Shown here: positions 32,761 through 40,766 of the stretch, piece by piece
How the letters are laid out: each line of letters begins with the position of its first letter
Position numbering within the stretch: the stretch's first letter is position 1
NCBI GenBank assembly: GCA_022768375.1
Contig: JALEMG010000004.1
Location: 1-41,457 of the forward strand
Direction: 5' to 3'
DNA length: 41,457 bases
DNA from: Lentisphaeria bacterium
Lineage (GTDB): Bacteria > Verrucomicrobiota > Lentisphaeria > Victivallales > Victivallaceae
Program-made: the position numbers and the translations under genes
The notes under the pieces: generated by a model
The model's database searches: none
What the model saw: only the letters and a program-made list of their open reading frames with translations
Told to the model about the DNA's origin: nothing

Positions 32761-32916
32761 TTCTTTTTTAAAGGGTCCGCGCCGAAAATACCCGCCGAGC
32801 AACGGCGATCGCGACCGTTTGCCGAAGGCGGAGGGACGGCGCGTACTGCTTCCGCAGCCAGATCAGCAAGGAATGCAGCCGTGCCGGTGCGGAAATACAC
32901 GTGTCGGCGACCGCGG
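32761..32916. other. Spacer downstream of tRNA-Lys, no gene recognised
   Basis: 155 bp. A minus-strand frame reads through it, but with no start site or known motif. tRNA 3' ends are common phage integration sites, yet I see no repeat of the tRNA end elsewhere in the window. Confidence 0.4.
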
Positions 32917-33699
32917 TTACCGTGTCTGCGAAGGACCGTGCCTGTCCGCTTCGGCGTTTCCCGCGACGTTCAGCAATTCGGGGTGTTCTCTGAATGTCTT
33001 CGCCATATCGGCAATCGCTTCGTTCATGATGCTCTGCATCAGTTCCGAGTACGCCTGCACGTCGTATCCCCAATGGTAAAGCCACCCATGCCAAATCTTG
33101 TCAGACTTGGAGAATGTCCGTTCCCAGACGACTTTTTCCTGATGTTTTAGGGTCAATTCAATACCCAGTTCATTCCTGGAGTTTGCAGCCGGAAGCCCCA
33201 GCAGCCACAGAGACGAACCCAAAATCGAGAGCCCGTAGGACAACTGGTGCCCGAGGTATTTTGTCGACTTTACGGCGCCATACAAAACAAAATCGGCCCT
33301 GTCCTTCTCCCCGCCGAAAGTAAAGAACGCGTCGGCAAAAAGCCGGGACCGCCGCAAACTCAACGCCGCCGCTTTGGGCAGGTCTTCCGACGGGGTAAAA
33401 TCGAACTGGTGCACCGTCATGAAATCTCTGGCCGCCTCCGGACGGTTGTACTCCACCCAGCCGAAAGGAACCAGAGGGATGTAGACCAAAAATATCGGAG
33501 CAAAAGTATTCGTCGCATCCCGGTAATCGTCGAAGGGAACGACCGCGACCTTTTTATCGAAAACCGGGGAATGATTCACTTGAACCATGGTTTCCATTTT
33601 CGCCGGGTAAACGAACTTCCCGGTGGTCCCGCACCCGCACAAAAGCAACCCGGATGTTACGGCAACAGCGGCAAACCATTTTCCTGCCTTCGCTCTCAT
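32917..33699 (-). CDS. Putative lipoprotein of unknown function
   Basis: 260 residues. The signal peptide ends in lipobox LLCGC with Cys23. The body begins GTTGKFVYPAKMETMVQVN and includes KKVAVVPFDDYRDATNT, a pattern found in small outer-membrane-associated lipoproteins (VAVxPFxDxR), and later RADFVLYGAVKSTKYLGHQL. It ends in a charged tail. I recognise the general lipoprotein type but no function. GAGGAAA lies just before the ATG. A promoter lies about 210 nt upstream, giving a long leader. Confidence 0.7.
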   Translation of the reverse strand: MRAKAGKWFAAVAVTSGLLLCGCGTTGKFVYPAKMETMVQVNHSPVFDKKVAVVPFDDYRDATNTFAPIFLVYIPLVPFGWVEYNRPEAARDFMTVHQFDFTPSEDLPKAAALSLRRSRLFADAFFTFGGEKDRADFVLYGAVKSTKYLGHQLSYGLSILGSSLWLLGLPAANSRNELGIELTLKHQEKVVWERTFSKSDKIWHGWLYHWGYDVQAYSELMQSIMNEAIADMAKTFREHPELLNVAGNAEADRHGPSQTR

Positions 33700-33900
33700 T
33701 TTCCTCTCTGCTCTCCTGAAAAATATTTCCGTTCAAACGGTCCTATGCTTCTCATCACGTCAATCGCATCTCGCGGCGCCAAAAGGCCCGCGGCAATGGC
33801 GGAAGCAGTTTGACCGCAGTTGCAACTTCCCCGCCGAAGCGGTCGCCTCCCTTGAATGCCTTTGATGCATACATTCTTTCGGCTTTGTCCAGTTTGAATT
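33700..33900 (-). other. Long 5' leader of the lipoprotein gene with possible small ORF
   Basis: About 200 nt between the promoter and the lipoprotein start. A 39-codon ORF (33865-33746, MYASKAFKGGDRFGGEV...) has only a weak ribosome binding site. Another frame stops exactly over the lipoprotein ATG (ATGA at 33696-33699) but its only ATG lies upstream of the promoter. Neither is convincing. Confidence 0.3.
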
Positions 33901-33907
33901 TCGGTCC

Positions 33908-33935
33908 TAATATAGCAAAATTTCATGTTTTTTCA
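33908..33935 (-). promoter_or_regulatory. Promoter of the lipoprotein gene
   Basis: Minus strand: TTGAAA (33935-33930), 16 bp, TATATT (33913-33908). It lies just beyond repeat copy 1. Confidence 0.6.
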
Positions 33936-33961
33936 ACCCGGGTTCTCAAAAAACTTTCTCA

Positions 33962-34044
33962 GGTTGCTTTCTTTCGGCAAAAGAAAGTAACGCAGTCGCC
34001 TTTTCCTGTCTTACTTCTTTTCCCGCGAGAAAAGAGCGGCAACG
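33962..34044. repeat. Palindromic repeat unit, copy 1 (degenerate)
   Basis: About 83 bp and closely similar to 34110-34195. The shared core is AAGTAACGCAGTCGCCTTTT followed by TGTCTTACTTCTTTTCCCG. The unit has two hairpins: one formed by GTTGCTTTCTT/AAGAAAGTAAC, the second now degraded at its outer arm (CTTTT/AAAAG only). Confidence 0.85.
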
Positions 34045-34109
34045 TGCCGCCGCGAAACAACGGACCGGTTCCGTTGTCGCCGGTCCGGTTGCGATCACAC
34101 GTTTTCTTT

Positions 34110-34195
34110 GGTTACTTTCTTTTGTTGTCAAAAGGAAGTAACGCAGTCGCCTTTTCTTGTCTTACTTCTTTTCCCGTGAGAAAAGAAGTAAGACG
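34110..34195. repeat. Palindromic repeat unit, copy 2 (intact)
   Basis: About 86 bp. The first hairpin is GTTACTTTCTTTT/AAAAGGAAGTAAC. The second is GTCTTACTTCTTTT with AAAAGAAGTAAGAC, a perfect 14-bp stem with an 8-nt loop. It forms the 3' end of the AraC gene and encodes its last 27 residues. The structure suggests a mobile REP/MITE-like element. Confidence 0.85.
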
Positions 34196-35044
34196 GCGCG
34201 AACGCATCCCGGGAACCGCTCCGCCGATCCCCGCCAGCGTACGGCGGAATTCGCCGGGCGTCTTGCCGAAACTGTCGCGGAAAACCCGGTTGAAATAGTT
34301 CTGGGCATTGAAACCGCAACTGGCCGCAACCTCTTTGATGTTCATGTCGGTGGCCAGCAGTTCCATCGCCTGCTGCATGCGGTAACGGCTCAGATAATCC
34401 TGCGGCGACACCCCGCATTTCGCGGAGAATATCCGGTACAGCGTCGAGCGGTGCACTCCGAGCATATCCGCGGCCGTTTGCAGGGAAAAGTCTCCGTCGC
34501 TGAAATTCTCGGCGACAAGCGTCTGAAAACGCTCCGCGAAATCGTGCTCCCCGGGATCGCCGGACAGCGGATTGACGGCCCGGGTAAATATCCCGTAAGC
34601 CGCCATTGAAGCCTCCATCGCCCCCGTCGCATCAATTTTTCTGATGGCGTCGATCGCGGAGTTGAAGAGGTTCTCCGGCGGGGGGCCGGGATGAAGCAAT
34701 TCCTGACGAAATCCGAATGCCCGGATCACCGCCTCCATGTCGGGCCCGTCACAGGTCAGCCAGTAATAGTCCCAACCGCGCTTGTCACTGTAGATCGCAT
34801 GCGTGCTTCCGGGCAGATAGCAGAAGAAGTCTCCGGACGACATTTTTATCTCTTTCCCGTGACTGTGCAGAGTTCCTTCCCCGCCGCAGCACCAGAATAT
34901 CTCCAAAAAATCCTTCTTGCCGCCGTTGTCGAAAAAATCGCCGTAAGTAACATAATGTCCGGCAGACCGGACATTTATGAAACTGTGGATCGGACTTGTC
35001 CTGCCGACCCGATACGCCACTCGGTAAAAATAGTGCGTCATCAT
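34112..35044 (-). CDS. AraC-family transcriptional regulator
   Basis: 310 residues. The N-terminal cupin-like sensing domain (about 1-140: [20 protein letters not shown], then [19 protein letters not shown]) is followed by two helix-turn-helix motifs: [20 protein letters not shown] and [20 protein letters not shown], ending [12 protein letters not shown]. Residues 284-310 ([20 protein letters not shown] and on) lie inside the palindromic repeat and are not part of the family. The start at 35044 has AAAGGAG 9 nt upstream; TTG at 35050 or ATG at 35041 are alternatives. It is divergent from the pseudopilin/hydrolase cluster, with interlocked promoters, and very probably regulates it in response to a sugar. 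Confidence 0.92.
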   Translation of the reverse strand: MMTHYFYRVAYRVGRTSPIHSFINVRSAGHYVTYGDFFDNGGKKDFLEIFWCCGGEGTLHSHGKEIKMSSGDFFCYLPGSTHAIYSDKRGWDYYWLTCDGPDMEAVIRAFGFRQELLHPGPPPENLFNSAIDAIRKIDATGAMEASMAAYGIFTRAVNPLSGDPGEHDFAERFQTLVAENFSDGDFSLQTAADMLGVHRSTLYRIFSAKCGVSPQDYLSRYRMQQAMELLATDMNIKEVAASCGFNAQNYFNRVFRDSFGKTPGEFRRTLAGIGGAVPGMRSRRLTSFLTGKEVRQEKATALLPFDNKRK

Positions 35045-35080
35045 ACTCAAAAACTCCTTTGTGCAACATTCCTATCATTA

Positions 35081-35109
35081 ATAATACATCCGTTCTATTG
35101 CAAAGTCAA
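35081..35109 (-). promoter_or_regulatory. Promoter of the AraC gene
   Basis: Minus strand: TTGACT (35109-35104), 17 bp, TATTAT (35086-35081). Its -35 lies inside the spacer of the divergent plus promoter. Confidence 0.7.
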
Positions 35110-35126
35110 GCGGTCCCGAGTATATT
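35098..35126 (+). promoter_or_regulatory. Promoter of the pseudopilin-hydrolase cluster
   Basis: TTGCAA (35098-35103), 17 bp, TATATT (35121-35126). Its -35 lies in the spacer of the AraC promoter, so the two polymerases exclude each other. The leader 35133-35329 is purine-rich and holds no ORF or clear structure. Confidence 0.7.
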
Positions 35127-35329
35127 TTATCACAATTCGCGGAAAAAAATTGAGAGGACGGACGAAAAAAAACGACGGTCCCGCCCTCCCTCGGAACGGG
35201 CGAACGAAAATTCCGCCGCGGGGACGGACGGAAAAACGGTTCCGGGGAGATACCGGGCGGGGCGAAGGTGAAATCGGCGTGGCCGGGAATCATAACCGGA
35301 ATCCAAAAAACAAACGCGGGAGGCACATC

Positions 35330-36097
35330 ATGACGCAAAAAAGATTTTTCCGACATCCAAACCACAAATTCACGTTGATCGAACTGCTGGTGGTGATCGC
35401 CATTATCGCCATTCTTGCGGCGATGTTGCTGCCGGCGCTGCAGAGTGCGAGGAGACGCGCCAAAACGACCGACTGTATGAGCCGCCTCAACAATCTGGGC
35501 AAGATATTTGAATTTTACGGCGGCGATCACAACGATTACTTCATCCAATCCGGAGCCGAGGAATACTGGCTCACCAATGTCGTTCCCATGAATTCCGTCT
35601 ACGCGCCCGACATCGCGCCCTACGCTCCGATCGCCTCGTACATCGTCGGCTACCGCTACACGGGAAGCAACGATCAGAAATCGGTCCTCGCCTACGATTT
35701 GAAACTGCAGCAGATCGTCTACTGCGACAACGATCCGGAATACGACGGACTCAACGGGGGCGATGTGGTCAGCCAAAGCGCGGTCTGCACAAGTTATATG
35801 TTGACCCGGGCCTCCCAGGTCAACAACGAGGTCCCCTATGCCCCCCGGCGGGGCCGCGTCCGCAATCCGGGCAAGGCGATGCTGATGAACGAACGCTATG
35901 TCAGGACCAAGACCCCGGTCCACGGCTCCAATCCCATGAGTCCGGATATGAATGTCCTCTGCGTCGACGGTCATGTGGTCCTCGACCGGAGCGTCAACGA
36001 TCATTCCTGCGAACGCGGCGAATACGGACGCTGGGCGCCTTTCGGCAGTTCGGACGTTTCCCCCAATATTCAGCGTCAGGCGTGGGGATTGGATTGA
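35330..36097 (+). CDS. Pseudopilin-like protein with prepilin-type N-terminal cleavage/methylation domain
   Basis: 255 residues. A basic leader ([13 protein letters not shown]) is followed by [17 protein letters not shown], the prepilin peptidase site and hydrophobic helix, then a globular domain. Near the C-terminus a His (198) is followed by CVDGHVV (211-217), the DUF1559/H-X-DG type tail of PVC pseudopilins. Such proteins occur in large numbers in Lentisphaerota and Planctomycetota, beside sulfatases and glycoside hydrolases, and are thought to sit on the cell surface; their function is unknown. GGGAGG precedes the start. The next gene begins 53 nt downstream. Confidence 0.9.
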   Translation: MTQKRFFRHPNHKFTLIELLVVIAIIAILAAMLLPALQSARRRAKTTDCMSRLNNLGKIFEFYGGDHNDYFIQSGAEEYWLTNVVPMNSVYAPDIAPYAPIASYIVGYRYTGSNDQKSVLAYDLKLQQIVYCDNDPEYDGLNGGDVVSQSAVCTSYMLTRASQVNNEVPYAPRRGRVRNPGKAMLMNERYVRTKTPVHGSNPMSPDMNVLCVDGHVVLDRSVNDHSCERGEYGRWAPFGSSDVSPNIQRQAWGLD

Positions 36098-36150
36098 CGG
36101 ATTCCCGGGATCGGACTTTGAACGACAACTGAAAATACGGAAAGATTGAC

Positions 36151-38469
36151 ATGAAAAGGATTCTTTACGCGCTTGTCGCGGGCCTCGGCCTTGTGACATC
36201 CGACCTGCCGGCGGCCAATGTTGCCGTCATCTACAGCAGTTGGCCGGAAGGCAATAAGAGTTATTGGGAAGAATTCGACTCGACGCTCGGGAAACTCGGG
36301 TACGGATTCCAAAAATTTGAGAACACCAAAATCCCCGAATTGACCCGAAAATTGGCCGATTTCGACATGGTTGCAATTACCAGTGTGGGGAATTTGGAAC
36401 ACACCGTCGAAATGAAGCCTTACGCCGAGGCGTGGAAAGAATATATCAAAAACGGCGGCATGCTGTTCATCTGCGATGCGAACTACACCTCCGTCCTCCA
36501 GAGTTTCGTCAACCATTTCGGTCCCGAATTCGCCCTGTACGCCGAACACTGCACGGCACACACCAAGCCGTCGCCCCGGAACAAGGTCTCGTACACCGGC
36601 AATCATCCGCTGCTCACGTTTCCCGCCCCCGCTTATGAGACGGCGACCACGGTTGGGCACTGGTCGCACCTGACCAAACTTCCCCGAGGCTGGATCGCAT
36701 TGGAAACGTGTGTGGACAACAAGCCCATCACCGTCGCCAAACCCTACGGCAAGGGGCTTATTGTCGTCACCGTGCACAGCGGACTCAAAGATACCGCGTC
36801 CGGACCCTACGCCAAAGACATCTTCACGAATATGGCCGCGTTTACGGCCTTGAAAAAACAGGGGCTTTCGGTCGTCTACGCGCAAATGCCCTCCGGCATC
36901 GCCCGAAACACCGCATTGATCCGAATCGTCGCCGAACGACGGGATCTGGCGCGACAGGTCGGCCTCAAAGTGAGATACACCGTCAAAAACGGGGTGAAGG
37001 AAACCGCGGCCGCCGCAGAGGTCAACGGCAGGACCGTCACGCTGAAAGCGCCCGTCGATTTCGACTGCCGCGGCGCGATCGCCGTCGAGACGATCATTAC
37101 CCTGCGCGGGGAACCGGTCATGGCCGGCTCCACCTTGTTGCAACTCCCGGAGTATCTGGGCTTCAAGGCCCGCCGGGTCCACCTCTACCCCGACAATCCG
37201 GTCTTGTCCCTCTCTTTCACCGCCGCTCCGAAGGACCCCGGCGCGAAACAGACGGTCCGATGGAACATCGACGGCGGCACCGCCCGGGAGATCGCCGTCG
37301 CCCGCAACGAGTTCCGTCACGATTTCGATGTATCGTCCCTGGCTCTCGGGAAACACATCCTCAACATGGAATTTACGGAAAACGGAAAAACGGTCGGTTC
37401 GTACGCGCTGGACTTCTTCCGGCACGACACGCCGGCAATCGCCGTTCGCGCCGACGGGACGCTGACCAGAAAGGGCAAACCTTTCTTCCCGATGGGATTC
37501 TATCACGTCTCCCGGGGATTGTCCCTCCAAAGCCGCATGGATATGATCCGGGATATCGCCCGGTACGGCTACAACTGCGTGCATGTCGCCATCAAGGATG
37601 AAGAAGCGAAAACCGAGACCTACACGGAGTTTCTGAACGAGTGCGAACAGCGCGGCATTCTGGTCATCTCGGAATTCGGCAGCGATGCCCTGGCGGTCAT
37701 CCGGCGCTATAAAAACCATCCCGCCGTCCTCGGCTGGAATCCGGGCGACGAACCCGCGGGAAACGGCGTCACCCCCGAAGAGATGTTCCGGCGCTATTCC
37801 GGTTTCAAGCAGGAAGACCCCGATCACATCGCGTATACGGTCATCTGCGTCGCCAAACAGTACAAGAACTACGCCTCCGGCTCCGACATTCTGGCGCCCG
37901 ACCCGTATCCCATCCCCGACGGCCACGTCGATGATGTCTTCAAAATATACCTTTCCGCTTACGCCGAGGCGCGCAAATACGGGACTACGCTCTGGGGCGT
38001 TCCCCAATGCTTCGGCAACTTCGCCAGTTGGACCCGCGTACCGACCGGCCGCGAGTACCGGGCCATGGTGTATCTGGCGATCATGGCCGGGATCAAGGGC
38101 TTCATCAACTACACCTACAACGACGGCGGCTTTTTCCTTCCCTCGAACGCCGAACTGTACGAGGCCTGCAAGACATTCCCCGCCGAACTCAAGGAGTTGA
38201 TCCCCTTCATCCTCGACGGGAAACGGACCATTCTCCGAAGCAACGCCAGAGGCATATACGCCGCCGTCTGGGAGATGAACGGCCGACGCGCCTATGTGGT
38301 CGTCAACGCCTCCGACAAGGAACTTGCCAGGCCGCTTTCCTTCCGGCTTCCGGGGGATTTCAAGGGATGTCGGGTTCCCGTCGGAAAATTGGACGGCATG
38401 TCGGCGTCCGGGACAGGTCTGACAGCCACCCTCGCCCCCATGGAACGCGTGCTGATCTTCTGCAAATAG
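36151..38469 (+). CDS. Secreted multi-domain protein with glycoside-hydrolase-like barrel
   Basis: 772 residues with a signal peptide (cleavage after PAA, about residue 22). Residues 23-235 look like a ThuA/GATase-like flavodoxin fold (NVAVIYSSWPEGNK, then ADFDMVAITSVGNLEHTV). About 240-425 are beta-sandwich modules. A TIM-barrel-like domain (about 430-700) starts FFPMGFYHVSRGLSLQSRMD and contains NPGDEPAG with Glu534, placed like the acid/base of clan GH-A enzymes. A small C-terminal beta domain follows. This suggests polysaccharide or glycoside hydrolysis in the periplasm or outside the cell. The GH family number cannot be assigned from sequence alone. Confidence 0.65.
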   Translation: MKRILYALVAGLGLVTSDLPAANVAVIYSSWPEGNKSYWEEFDSTLGKLGYGFQKFENTKIPELTRKLADFDMVAITSVGNLEHTVEMKPYAEAWKEYIKNGGMLFICDANYTSVLQSFVNHFGPEFALYAEHCTAHTKPSPRNKVSYTGNHPLLTFPAPAYETATTVGHWSHLTKLPRGWIALETCVDNKPITVAKPYGKGLIVVTVHSGLKDTASGPYAKDIFTNMAAFTALKKQGLSVVYAQMPSGIARNTALIRIVAERRDLARQVGLKVRYTVKNGVKETAAAAEVNGRTVTLKAPVDFDCRGAIAVETIITLRGEPVMAGSTLLQLPEYLGFKARRVHLYPDNPVLSLSFTAAPKDPGAKQTVRWNIDGGTAREIAVARNEFRHDFDVSSLALGKHILNMEFTENGKTVGSYALDFFRHDTPAIAVRADGTLTRKGKPFFPMGFYHVSRGLSLQSRMDMIRDIARYGYNCVHVAIKDEEAKTETYTEFLNECEQRGILVISEFGSDALAVIRRYKNHPAVLGWNPGDEPAGNGVTPEEMFRRYSGFKQEDPDHIAYTVICVAKQYKNYASGSDILAPDPYPIPDGHVDDVFKIYLSAYAEARKYGTTLWGVPQCFGNFASWTRVPTGREYRAMVYLAIMAGIKGFINYTYNDGGFFLPSNAELYEACKTFPAELKELIPFILDGKRTILRSNARGIYAAVWEMNGRRAYVVVNASDKELARPLSFRLPGDFKGCRVPVGKLDGMSASGTGLTATLAPMERVLIFCK

Positions 38470-38594
38470 TTTTCGGGTTTTCAATATGGCGTCACCGTCG
38501 AAATCGTCTTCCGCCGTTCGCGGGGAAATCCCCCGCGCGGCGGGACGTTTGAAGCGGTCGTGCGGTCAACAGATTCAGTGATAGGGATTCGAGT

Positions 38595-40763
38595 ATGTCG
38601 TTCCGGTACATTCTCCGCTACTACATCGATCCGGGGTTTCATGAGGATGAACGCATCCCCGAGTTGGTCCGCCTGTGTCAAAACGGGCAAATCGAAGAAG
38701 TCATGCTGTTTCAAAACCCCGAGGAACTTTTTCAGGGATATCCCGACGACGACGAGGTCGAACGCTGGTTCGCCATGGCCCGCAAAGTCAAGGAAGCGCT
38801 GAATCAGGCCGGGATCGCCATGAGCATCAATCCGTGGTGCACCACCGTCCATGTCAGCCGCGGGCGTTCCTTCGGAGAAAAACAGCGTTCGTTTCAGCCG
38901 ATGATCGGGGAAACCGGCGCGGTGTCGCCCATCGTGTCCTGTCCGCTGGACCCGGGGTGGCGGCGGCAACTCTGCGATTTCTGGGCGCGCATCGCCGCGG
39001 AATTGTGCCCCCGCGCCATATGGATCGAAGACGACTGGCGACTGCACAACCACGGCGACGACCTCGGTTTCGGCGGATGTTTCTGTCCTCGGCATCTGAA
39101 ACGTTTTGCGGAGATGACGGGGGAAACCGTCGATCGGGAAACGCTGCTGGCGAATATCCTGGCCCCCGGCCCGCCCCATCCCTGGCGCGCCGCGTGGCTT
39201 GAACTCTGCGGAGCAACGCTTCTGGAACCGGCGCGGGCGCTCTATCGGTGCGTCCGCAAAGCCAATCCCGAGGTCCGTCTGGGATTGATGTGTTCCGGCC
39301 CCGGAGAGCACAGCGCCGAAGGCCGCGACTGGGACCTGCTGAAACAGGCGATCTCTCCGGATCGGCCCCTGCTGCTGCGCCCCCACCTGCCGCCCTACAC
39401 GGAGAGCAGCGCCATGTTCACTCCGCCGTCGACCGCCCGGCATACGATCTGTTCGGTAAGCGGGGAGTTGGAGATATATCCGGAACTCGAAAACTCCCCC
39501 CGGTGCGGAATTTACTCCAAAAGCGGCACGTTCAGCATTTATGAATGTCTCGAAGCCGCGATGTTCGGCTCACGGGGGATCACCATCAATCACTTCGACA
39601 TGATGGGCAACGGATTGGCTCTGGACGACACTTTTCCCGGGGAACTGCGCCGCGCCAAGGCCCGTCTGGACGCCATCGCGGACCTCGGGCTGCATGATTC
39701 CCGCGCCGTCGGGGTGAAAATCCTGTTCAAAACGGATGTCGCCCGGCACATTCCCTCGAACGATCCGCATTCGATATTCGGTCTGGTCAATCGGTCCGAA
39801 CTCTGGTCATCCGTATTTTATGTTCTCGGCATTTCCCACGCGTTCACGCAAAATCCGACTCGGGAGGGAACTTACGCCGTGTCGGACCGGACCGTCGCGG
39901 CTTTGAGCGACGATGAAATCGAAATGCTGCTTTCCGGTCAGGTAATCCTGGACGCTCCGAGCGTGGAACTGCTGACCGCGCGCGGATTCGGCGAACTCAT
40001 CGGAGTCAACGCGGCCCGCTGGAACGAGCAGCAGGACACGGGATTCGCCTATGAGGAGATCGTATGGGGCGATGTTTCCGACTGGCGGGTGGATAAGCCG
40101 CGAATGACCGCGTCGCGCTGCAGCCCCCGGGTGCTGTTCGCGGACTTGGCTCCGACGGCGCTTCCGGTAACGCGGATCATGAAATACGACCGGACGCCCC
40201 TGTGCCCGGGTTCGTTCTTCACCAAAAACCGTCTGGGCGGAGAGATCTATGCCATCGCGTATCCCATCGGCAAGTTGCAGTTCTTCCCCGGATTTTTCAA
40301 CCCGTTCCGCCGGTTGCTCTTCCGCAACATACTGCGGAAACAGTTTCGGAATACCGCCATTCTGTTTTCCGATTGCGAAGCACTGCAATGCGACTGCAAC
40401 GAATCGCCGGAACAAACCGTTCTCTCATTCAGAAATCCGGTTTCGGACGCCCGTCCGTACCTGCGATTTACCTATGCCGGCATCCAGGACCCCCGGGTCG
40501 AGATGCTGCAGTCCGACGGTTCGTGGAGCGGCCGTACCCTGACCGCCTGCGGCCGCGATTCATGGCTGCTGGAGGAGAACATTGCCCCGTTGGATGCGGT
40601 CATTCTGCGGCAGAAGAAAAGTTCCGCGACTGTTCCCAATATCAATCAACGCGGGGCGGAGCGCTTCATCCCGACCGGGAAAGACGAGGCGGTCCGTCGC
40701 AGTCCCCGCATTGCAAATATCTCCGAACCGTTGGATGGCATCAAAAAAACAAAGGAGGAATGA
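38595..40763 (+). CDS. Large hypothetical protein, possibly GH-A-like (GH42-like) hydrolase
   Basis: 722 residues without a signal peptide. The N-terminal half looks like a TIM barrel: INPWCTTVHVSRGRSF, then PRAIWIEDDWRLHNHGDDLG with Glu145/Asp146/Asp147, a position matching catalytic residues of GH42-type beta-galactosidases. FGGCFCPRHLKRFAEMTG follows, as in GH42-like proteins where a Cys-rich patch binds zinc. Residues about 350-520 resemble the trimerisation/GATase-like domain. The C-terminal 150 residues are beta-rich. The substrate is unknown. The 125-nt gap before it holds a small hairpin (CGCGGGG/CCCCGCG, 38519-38537) but no terminator T-run, so it is probably co-transcribed with the upstream genes. 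Confidence 0.55.
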   Translation: MSFRYILRYYIDPGFHEDERIPELVRLCQNGQIEEVMLFQNPEELFQGYPDDDEVERWFAMARKVKEALNQAGIAMSINPWCTTVHVSRGRSFGEKQRSFQPMIGETGAVSPIVSCPLDPGWRRQLCDFWARIAAELCPRAIWIEDDWRLHNHGDDLGFGGCFCPRHLKRFAEMTGETVDRETLLANILAPGPPHPWRAAWLELCGATLLEPARALYRCVRKANPEVRLGLMCSGPGEHSAEGRDWDLLKQAISPDRPLLLRPHLPPYTESSAMFTPPSTARHTICSVSGELEIYPELENSPRCGIYSKSGTFSIYECLEAAMFGSRGITINHFDMMGNGLALDDTFPGELRRAKARLDAIADLGLHDSRAVGVKILFKTDVARHIPSNDPHSIFGLVNRSELWSSVFYVLGISHAFTQNPTREGTYAVSDRTVAALSDDEIEMLLSGQVILDAPSVELLTARGFGELIGVNAARWNEQQDTGFAYEEIVWGDVSDWRVDKPRMTASRCSPRVLFADLAPTALPVTRIMKYDRTPLCPGSFFTKNRLGGEIYAIAYPIGKLQFFPGFFNPFRRLLFRNILRKQFRNTAILFSDCEALQCDCNESPEQTVLSFRNPVSDARPYLRFTYAGIQDPRVEMLQSDGSWSGRTLTACGRDSWLLEENIAPLDAVILRQKKSSATVPNINQRGAERFIPTGKDEAVRRSPRIANISEPLDGIKKTKEE

Positions 40764-40766
40764 TTG

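Noticed and set aside
33696-33926. 76-codon minus-strand frame ending over the lipoprotein start
   Set aside because: Its only ATG lies upstream of the predicted promoter -10, and no family is recognised.
33962-34195. CRISPR array
   Set aside because: Only two imperfect units, each of two palindromes, no regular short repeats with unique spacers and no cas genes.
34691-35329. In-frame upstream extension of the pseudopilin gene to 34691
   Set aside because: It runs antisense through the AraC gene and both promoters; the prepilin leader must be short, and GGGAGG marks 35330.
36076-38484. 802-codon minus-strand open frame opposite the secreted hydrolase-like gene
   Set aside because: No recognisable motif and no ribosome binding site; the opposite strand has a signal peptide, domains and operon context.
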